Part shown: positions 6,213 through 10,716 of the stretch, in pieces
How positions within the stretch are numbered: position 1 is the first letter of the stretch
Layout of the letters: every line of letters starts with the position of its first letter
NCBI GenBank assembly: GCA_947174215.1
Contig: CAMWIB010000025.1
Location: forward strand, 1-10,716
Direction of reading: 5' to 3'
Source: an uncultured Clostridia bacterium
GTDB lineage: Bacteria > Bacillota > Clostridia > Christensenellales > CAG-917
DNA: 10,716 bases
Position numbers and translations under genes: made by a program
The notes under the pieces: generated by a model
What the model saw: the letters and a program-made list of their open reading frames with translations, nothing else
Told to the model about the DNA's origin: nothing
The model's database searches: none

Positions 6213-8590
6213 TTCCTCTTCAAATTAGCGTTTGCGGCTTTCAGGTTCACCGATATTTCATTGCTATCTCTGCTTAGCGTATCAAGTATAATCTTCTTTG
6301 CTACCTCGTTGTCGTCCACGAGCGGATAAAACCTTACGATATCCGGGTCAAGCACTCCGCCGCCCTTCTTACAAGCGTCCATAAGCGGGAACAGCTTCTC
6401 ATCTCCCGACAGCGTAAACATCTCGCGCGCTTCCGAGTCCATTCCGTTTCGCCAGTACTCAACGCCCGCGTCGCGTACGTTCCCGTATCTCAGGTACTTC
6501 TCGTGAACGTCGATATATACGAGCTTCTTTCTGCGTAGCTCGTCCGATGATAGCCTATCCGCAGTATTGCGCGCGTTGTCGTACTGTTCAAGCTGACAGA
6601 ACTTCTCGATACGCTCTATAAACTCGTCGTCGTCAATCTCGATTTTGCCCGCTATATCCCTTAAATACGCAAGCGCGTTATCCTTGTTTCTACGCTCGAA
6701 GCACTCGTCAAAAAGTGCGTTAAAGCTCTCGGGGTAGTCGGACTCGACAACGAACAAATACTGCTTTGCGCGGGATATGCCGACGTAAAACAGATTGAAA
6801 TAGTATCTGAACACCGAGTTCTCGTCCGCGGTCTTTCTGTTGAGCGACATATTGTGAAGATAGCGCCACTTGTCTATGTTGTCGCTAAGCACGTCCGCAA
6901 GTATGACGGTGTTGCGTTCCAAGCCCTTTGCTTCCGCTACGGTGAGAATTTCAGTCTTACCCAAAACCTTTCTCAGCTTTTCCTTTTTCTTTTGCGAAGC
7001 CACGACTACGGTCACGTTCTCGAATCTCTTCTCGCCAAGGCAGTAAACGAAGTTTTTATCCTTGACAAGCACCGCCGCGGACGTAAGAGGTGACGGCACG
7101 CTTTCACCCTTCAATACGAAGCTGTGTGTGCCGAATCTCTGCATATTCATCTCTCCGAGCTTTTCGGCAATTTTCTCTATTCTCTCCGTACTGCGGTAAT
7201 TATGCCTAAGCTCGCTCACGCCCGTAACGTCGCCGTACATAATGCGCTTCAAGTATCCGAAATTGAAATAAGACGGATTTATCATTTGAAGCGCGTCGCC
7301 TACGCAGAACAGCTTTCTGCACAGCTTCTTCATAAGGCATAGGTTCACCTGCGTGAAGTCCTGCACCTCGTCGATTACGCCTACGGAATACTTCGGCGAA
7401 TCAACCCTGCCAAGTATTTCACGGCTCATAAGGTTGTTGTCCGTATAGCCGCGTTTTTTCAGAAATTCGGCATAATCTAACGCAATTGAGTAGATAATGT
7501 CGCATTCTCGCTTGGTAAAGCTATCGTTTCGCGCTTGTGCGTACTCCTCGCGCTCCATCATATCGCGCGAAGAATCAAGCTCGTACTTACCAAAAATCAT
7601 TCCGTAAATCTCTTTATAGATAACCTCGGGCGATATATTTTTAATCTTTTCGAGCGAGCCTGACAGGCGATAATTTTTACCTATCCCCAGATACTCGTTC
7701 AAAAATACGCTTTCGCCAGCCACGCGCTTCTGCTCGAACTCTCCCGCATAAATATCCTCAATAAGACGGTACTCAACCTTTTCTTTGAGGAACTTTGCGA
7801 TGCGTTTCAGCGCTAAAATAATCTCGCCGTCCTCGTCAACGGAGAACAAAATTCCAAGCTTATTTTCAACCGCTTTCTTATGGTCGGAGTCAAGAAATAC
7901 TACGCTACCGTTTTCATACGCCGCAATAAAGCCGTCGATATTCTTTGAGAACAGCTCCACACGACTGCGCGTTTCACTGAGCAGTCCGCGCGAAAACGTC
8001 GTATACAGCACAGCTCCGCGATAGTTACGGCAAGCGCAGTAAACAATCTTTTCCACGCAGACGTTGGTCTTACCGCTTCCCGCTATGCCCTGCACGAGCA
8101 TATTGGAATCCTCCGTTTCAACAATCTTGCGTTGCATATCGTTGAGATACGGGAAATTGACTATGCCGTCCGAGCCTGATACGAGATAAAGCCTTGTCAA
8201 ATCCTCATCTTTCACAACCTCGTCGGTATCACGCAAAATGAGTGTGAGCTTGCTCGCGCTATACAGATACTCGCTAAGCCGTCTATCCGTTCCGCCCTCG
8301 CTCGGGTTCGCGGCGAGGAACTTATAGAACACGATATCGCCGTCGGATAACCTCTTGTCGTCGCTTTTGCGGCAGAGGAAAAGCGTATACTGCCCGTCCT
8401 CGGTCTGCGCAATACAGCACCCGTTCGGAAGGGAAATATGCTCGCCGAATATGCCCTCCGCAACGCGGGATATGAACGCGTCAATCGCAAGTATCTTGCG
8501 CGTCAGCGTAACGAAATCCTCCGTCTTGTAAATTCTGCGGCTTGAAGATAATGCTATCTTTTTTGTGTCAACAGTAATTTTTTCTATCAT
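6209..8590 (-). CDS. UvrD/Rep-type superfamily 1 helicase with extra N- and C-terminal domains
   Basis: A 793-residue SF1 helicase, expected to use ATP to move along and unwind nucleic acid. The motifs appear in order: Q-motif-like LNDMQ (149-153), Walker A GIAGSGKT (168-175), Ia-like LYTTFSRGLLSE (195-206), Walker B VIDEVQD (405-411), motif III VGDALQ (430-435), motif IV LRHNYRST (461-468), motif V VAEAKGLE (551-558), motif VI FYVGISRAK (601-609). All key residues are present, so it should be active. Residues 1-145 are a beta-rich region unlike the UvrD core. Residues 650-770 are helical and TPR-like. I see no nuclease domain. It begins inside the stop of the release-factor-like gene (ATGA) with no Shine-Dalgarno of its own, so it is probably made by coupling. 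Similar helicases occur in repair and in several phage-defence systems; its role here is not shown. Confidence 0.9.
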   Translation of the reverse strand: MIEKITVDTKKIALSSSRRIYKTEDFVTLTRKILAIDAFISRVAEGIFGEHISLPNGCCIAQTEDGQYTLFLCRKSDDKRLSDGDIVFYKFLAANPSEGGTDRRLSEYLYSASKLTLILRDTDEVVKDEDLTRLYLVSGSDGIVNFPYLNDMQRKIVETEDSNMLVQGIAGSGKTNVCVEKIVYCACRNYRGAVLYTTFSRGLLSETRSRVELFSKNIDGFIAAYENGSVVFLDSDHKKAVENKLGILFSVDEDGEIILALKRIAKFLKEKVEYRLIEDIYAGEFEQKRVAGESVFLNEYLGIGKNYRLSGSLEKIKNISPEVIYKEIYGMIFGKYELDSSRDMMEREEYAQARNDSFTKRECDIIYSIALDYAEFLKKRGYTDNNLMSREILGRVDSPKYSVGVIDEVQDFTQVNLCLMKKLCRKLFCVGDALQMINPSYFNFGYLKRIMYGDVTGVSELRHNYRSTERIEKIAEKLGEMNMQRFGTHSFVLKGESVPSPLTSAAVLVKDKNFVYCLGEKRFENVTVVVASQKKKEKLRKVLGKTEILTVAEAKGLERNTVILADVLSDNIDKWRYLHNMSLNRKTADENSVFRYYFNLFYVGISRAKQYLFVVESDYPESFNALFDECFERRNKDNALAYLRDIAGKIEIDDDEFIERIEKFCQLEQYDNARNTADRLSSDELRRKKLVYIDVHEKYLRYGNVRDAGVEYWRNGMDSEAREMFTLSGDEKLFPLMDACKKGGGVLDPDIVRFYPLVDDNEVAKKIILDTLSRDSNEISVNLKAANANLKRK

Positions 8591-9594
8591 AGTGCTATAA
8601 GCCCGTTTATATACGAGGTAAACTGTCCGTCAGTAAGCGGAAACGCGACCTTCGTGAACGCTTTAAGGCGTGTATCCGTAAAGGTATTGGTTGCCGCGTC
8701 GAAGGATATAGGCGTATTCTTCATTGAATATTGCAAGTTTATATCCGCCTCTATACGGCTTTTCTCCGCCTGCTCGCTCTTCTCCTTCAACCGCTTTTCA
8801 ATGGTTTCCAACGCGCGTTTTTTATTTTTAAGCTGTGAACGCTCATCCTGACATACGACGCTCAACCCAGTAGGCAGGTGCGTTACGCGGATAGCGGTTT
8901 CAACCTTGTTTACGTTCTGTCCGCCCGCTCCGCTTGAATGGAATACGTCTATCTTCAAATCGCGCTCGTCTACCTTTTCAACGCGTGCGGCAGGAGTCAC
9001 TGCAAAGCACAGCTCGTCGCTCTTAGCCTGCGCAATATACACCTTGTGCGCTCCCGCAAGAGGATTAAGTAAAGTGACGACGTCCACACCCTCTGCGGTG
9101 AAGGATATCTCCTGCGCGTAGCCGTCCTTTGCCGTCAAAATTTCTTCTTGCTCTATCTTAGCTCCGCGCGATTTTAGGTCGGACTTTATCATTGCAAACA
9201 ATGCCACGCCAAACTTAGACGAAACCTTTTTAAGTCTGAACCTGCAATACGCGCGCTCTTCCACGTGTTTACAGCCAAGCGCGTCCGACAGCGCCGCGGA
9301 TATCTGAGTTGCGTTTCTTTTGAGTGAGGACAGCTCTTCATATATCGCCGCACGCTCCTCATTCGAGCCGCTCTCGGCAAGCAGTGCAGAAATCTCCTCT
9401 TCCTCTTTGAGTGCGGATATAAGTGCTGAAAGCCTATCCTTTATCACTTTAAGCTCATTATACTTCGACAAAACGGACAGATAATAGCCCTTATCCGCCT
9501 GAACCTCGGGGTACTCCAAAAGCTGCTGCGTTTCCTCAAAGCTATCGAGCGCCCGCTCCGCCGCAGTTATAATATCGCCGTAAATGCCGTACAT
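8587..9594 (-). CDS. Class I peptide-chain release-factor-like protein without the stop-codon-reading loop
   Basis: A 335-residue relative of RF1/RF2. Residues 1-105 are a helical domain 1. The catalytic loop HSSGAGGQNVNKVETAIRVT (219-238) keeps GGQ (224-226; Gln226 is the residue normally methylated by PrmC). It is followed by THLPTGLSVVCQDERSQ (238-254) and a family-like end, FTDTR (305-309). GGQ drives hydrolysis of peptidyl-tRNA. In domain 2, the stretch between AGAHKV (180-185) and FAVTPA (197-202) has only 11 residues, where RF1/RF2 have about 18-19 including the PxT or SPF triplet. Neither triplet is present, so it should not read UAA/UAG/UGA normally. It may rescue stalled ribosomes or free peptides, as inferred for other GGQ proteins lacking decoding. 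It heads the operon and overlaps the helicase by 4 bp. The start is supported by the domain 1 alignment though no Shine-Dalgarno precedes it. Confidence 0.87.
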   Translation of the reverse strand: MYGIYGDIITAAERALDSFEETQQLLEYPEVQADKGYYLSVLSKYNELKVIKDRLSALISALKEEEEISALLAESGSNEERAAIYEELSSLKRNATQISAALSDALGCKHVEERAYCRFRLKKVSSKFGVALFAMIKSDLKSRGAKIEQEEILTAKDGYAQEISFTAEGVDVVTLLNPLAGAHKVYIAQAKSDELCFAVTPAARVEKVDERDLKIDVFHSSGAGGQNVNKVETAIRVTHLPTGLSVVCQDERSQLKNKKRALETIEKRLKEKSEQAEKSRIEADINLQYSMKNTPISFDAATNTFTDTRLKAFTKVAFPLTDGQFTSYINGLIAL

Positions 9595-9600
9595 ATAGTT

Positions 9601-9629
9601 ATTATAACACTGATTTTGAAATAAGTCAC
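9601..9629 (-). promoter_or_regulatory. Strong predicted promoter of the four-gene operon, giving a leaderless mRNA
   Basis: On the minus strand a perfect -10 box TATAAT (9601-9606) follows a GTGACT -35 box (9624-9629, four of six matches) at exactly 17 nt. Only six bases (AACTAT) separate the -10 box from the ATG of the release-factor-like gene, so the expected start point falls on or next to that A. The mRNA would have no room for a Shine-Dalgarno site, and none is visible. Confidence 0.65.
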
Positions 9630-9739
9630 TACCTATATACGCACTTTAATTTTGCGCGGGCTATTGAAACGGCAAACCATCTGAATGACAATTCTCATCA
9701 ACAGCGCGCACCCAAATAAAATATTGTTTGTATTTTTGA

Positions 9740-9943
9740 TATTCTCTCATAAAATAATTAGACTTTTATTAAAATATCGTTCTTTATTATATTAAAATAG
9801 CCGCTGAACCTGTAATCGACAAATTCAAGCGGCTATCAGAAATCTTACTTAACCCATCAAATACGCTATTATTCTCTCATATGTGGTATTTACTCACTTT
9901 GCAAGTATGCGTACATATGCCGTTTTATCCTCATATGCGGAAT
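9740..9943. repeat. Short direct repeats in the AT-rich spacer
   Basis: The 12-mer TATTCTCTCATA occurs at 9740-9751 and 9870-9881. Overlapping the second copy, CTCATATGTGGTAT (9876-9889) recurs as CTCATATGCGGAAT (9930-9943) with two mismatches, and another CATATG lies between them. They sit in the 355-bp gap between the operon promoter and the TIR gene. Apart from these, the promoter and one hairpin, I see no gene there. They could be binding sites or chance in AT-rich DNA. Confidence 0.35.
9797..9836 (-). terminator. Hairpin terminator downstream of the TIR gene
   Basis: ATAGCCGCT (9797-9805) and AGCGGCTAT (9828-9836) form a perfect 9-bp stem, extended by GAA/TTC across a bulged A. On the minus strand it is followed by TTTAATATAAT, a modest T-rich tail. 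It lies about 114 bp after the TIR stop and before the operon promoter, so it probably insulates the two units. Confidence 0.55.
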
Positions 9944-9949
9944 ATTTAA

Positions 9950-10540
9950 TCACTGCGTGAATATGCGATAGCAGTCTGTACGCCTACTTTTGTTGTACGC
10001 CTCGTCGATATACTTTGAGGGATGAAGCAAAAACTCGTCTTCCTCTACAATATCAATATAGTTTGGCGACAGGCCGTAATCCCAAGCAATTCTATTGTTG
10101 CGGTTGTAGTTTATCATATCAAACAGCTTTCCGCGCGCCCAATCGCCATTGTACTTTGCCCACGCATATCTATCATAAGAAAAATAGCCGAAATCGCTGT
10201 TTGACATATAGTTGTCGTCTTTCTTTACAACGCACACGATACCGTGAACCTGCGGAACCTTCCCGTAAGGTGCCTTATCCCTAAGCGCGTAGGCAATCTC
10301 CCATTCCATCCATCTGCTCTGCAACATATTGCGGGATACAATCACAACCATCACCGCCGCTTCGTCAATCATATCCGCAACCTTATTGCAGATAGCTTCG
10401 GTTTTAGCATCCATCAACTCGGGCGAGTCACCCCTCTCTCCGCGATAGCATAGGGCAAACGCTCCCAATCTTTTTATAATGCAATCACGAAGGTCAAGCG
10501 CATCATTGTACTTGTACGAAATATAGGTCTTATGCGGCAT
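9950..10540 (-). CDS. TIR domain protein, MTH538/DUF1863 (ThsB-like) type
   Basis: A 196-residue protein that opens directly with a TIR fold: KTYISYKYNDALDLRD (4-19), the GERGDSPELMDAKTEAI segment (34-50) and the central strand MVVIVSRNML (64-73). SRWMEWEIAYAL (75-86) follows, in which Glu81 sits where the catalytic Glu of NAD-cleaving TIR domains lies (compare SxWCxxE). This pattern fits the TIR-like family that includes Thoeris ThsB, whose members make a cyclic ADP-ribose signal from NAD+ on phage infection. The C-terminal half (about 95-196) is aromatic-rich and not recognised. A GAGGTGA lies 4 nt before the ATG. Flanking terminator-like hairpins suggest it is transcribed alone. A Thoeris system would need a ThsA effector, which is not in the window. 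The catalytic assignment is by motif position only. Confidence 0.85.
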   Translation of the reverse strand: MPHKTYISYKYNDALDLRDCIIKRLGAFALCYRGERGDSPELMDAKTEAICNKVADMIDEAAVMVVIVSRNMLQSRWMEWEIAYALRDKAPYGKVPQVHGIVCVVKKDDNYMSNSDFGYFSYDRYAWAKYNGDWARGKLFDMINYNRNNRIAWDYGLSPNYIDIVEEDEFLLHPSKYIDEAYNKSRRTDCYRIFTQ

Positions 10541-10563
10541 AACGTCACCTCTTTTGTTTTTCC

Positions 10564-10619
10564 ATTCGCCAATTGCATATCGGCGAATTTTCCTCTATAA
10601 AACTATAAACAAATTGGCG
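10564..10619. promoter_or_regulatory. Overlapping inverted repeats in the TIR gene leader
   Basis: ATTCGCC (10564-10570) pairs perfectly with GGCGAAT (10582-10588). The overlapping CGCCAATT (10567-10574) pairs instead with AATTGGCG (10612-10619). The first arm can therefore join either partner, giving two mutually exclusive hairpins 24-79 nt before the TIR start codon. Read as DNA, the three arms are copies of a GGCGAA-like half-site, which could be an operator. A possible -10 (TATAGT on the minus strand, 10602-10607) lies between the arms but has no convincing -35 box. Confidence 0.45.
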
Positions 10620-10665
10620 AGCGTATTTTTCCCAGAAATTTCCAATTTTTTTACAAAAAAATTCA

Positions 10666-10698
10666 AAAAGCGCAAATTTTCGACAAACCTGCGCTTTT
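10666..10698 (-). terminator. Intrinsic terminator for an upstream minus-strand gene beyond the window
   Basis: AAAAGCGCA (10666-10674) and TGCGCTTTT (10690-10698) form a perfect 9-bp stem with a 15-nt loop. On the minus strand the stem runs into TTTTTGAATTTTTTT, a good T-tract. It would end a minus-strand transcript coming from the right edge and separate it from the TIR gene. Confidence 0.6.
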
Positions 10699-10716
10699 AT
10701 CCGTATAGTATATTTG

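Noticed and set aside
8587..9594. Programmed +1 frameshift as in prfB (RF2)
   Set aside because: The reading frame is continuous with no in-frame UGA near codon 25, and the upstream SD-like element plus CUUUGA slip site is absent.
9607..9949. Small gene or tRNA in the spacer between the operon and the TIR gene
   Set aside because: No open frame with a ribosome binding site and no cloverleaf-like arrangement was seen; the DNA is AT-rich and broken by stops in the frames examined.

Overview
The window looks like a chromosomal stretch from an anaerobic Bacillota (Clostridia-like) bacterium. This is inferred from a SigH-type sigma factor, a diderm-independent lipoprotein with a low-complexity linker, GGAGG-type ribosome binding sites, AT-rich spacers around moderate-GC genes, and a TIR protein of a type common in Clostridia. 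I cannot place it more closely than class level; an uncultured gut lineage is a guess.

Layout. 36-596 (+) is a small sigma-70 family factor. It converges, across a shared hairpin terminator (716-744), on a large lipoprotein of unknown function (794-2530, -). The lipoprotein is divergent from a 62-residue ribbon-helix-helix (RHH) DNA-binding protein (2676-2864, +). The AT-rich spacer between them carries a perfect inverted repeat over the predicted lipoprotein promoter. Directly after the RHH gene, and overlapping its stop codon, is an unusual array of about nine degenerate 23-bp tandem units (2859-3070). Most units can be drawn as a small palindrome or hairpin, and some differences between units are compensatory.

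The centre (3096-9594, all -) is a compact four-gene operon read from right to left. It encodes a class I release-factor-like protein that keeps GGQ but lacks the stop-codon-reading loop, a UvrD-type SF1 helicase (4-bp ATGA overlap), a coiled-coil protein (4-bp ATGA overlap), and after 27 bp a membrane-anchored protein with a large extracytoplasmic GLUG/beta-helix-like region. One strong sigma-A-like promoter (9601-9629) sits so close to the first gene that its mRNA would be leaderless. I know of no named system with this gene set, and it is the best candidate here for something undescribed. A link to ribosome rescue, nucleic-acid stress or phage defence is inference only.

To the right, 9950-10540 (-) is a TIR protein of the MTH538/DUF1863 (ThsB-like) type with its own strong ribosome binding site. 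Terminator-like hairpins lie on both sides of it, so it is probably a separate transcription unit. Such proteins often belong to anti-phage systems, but no effector partner is visible in the window. No tRNA, rRNA, CRISPR array, transposase or integrase was recognised.
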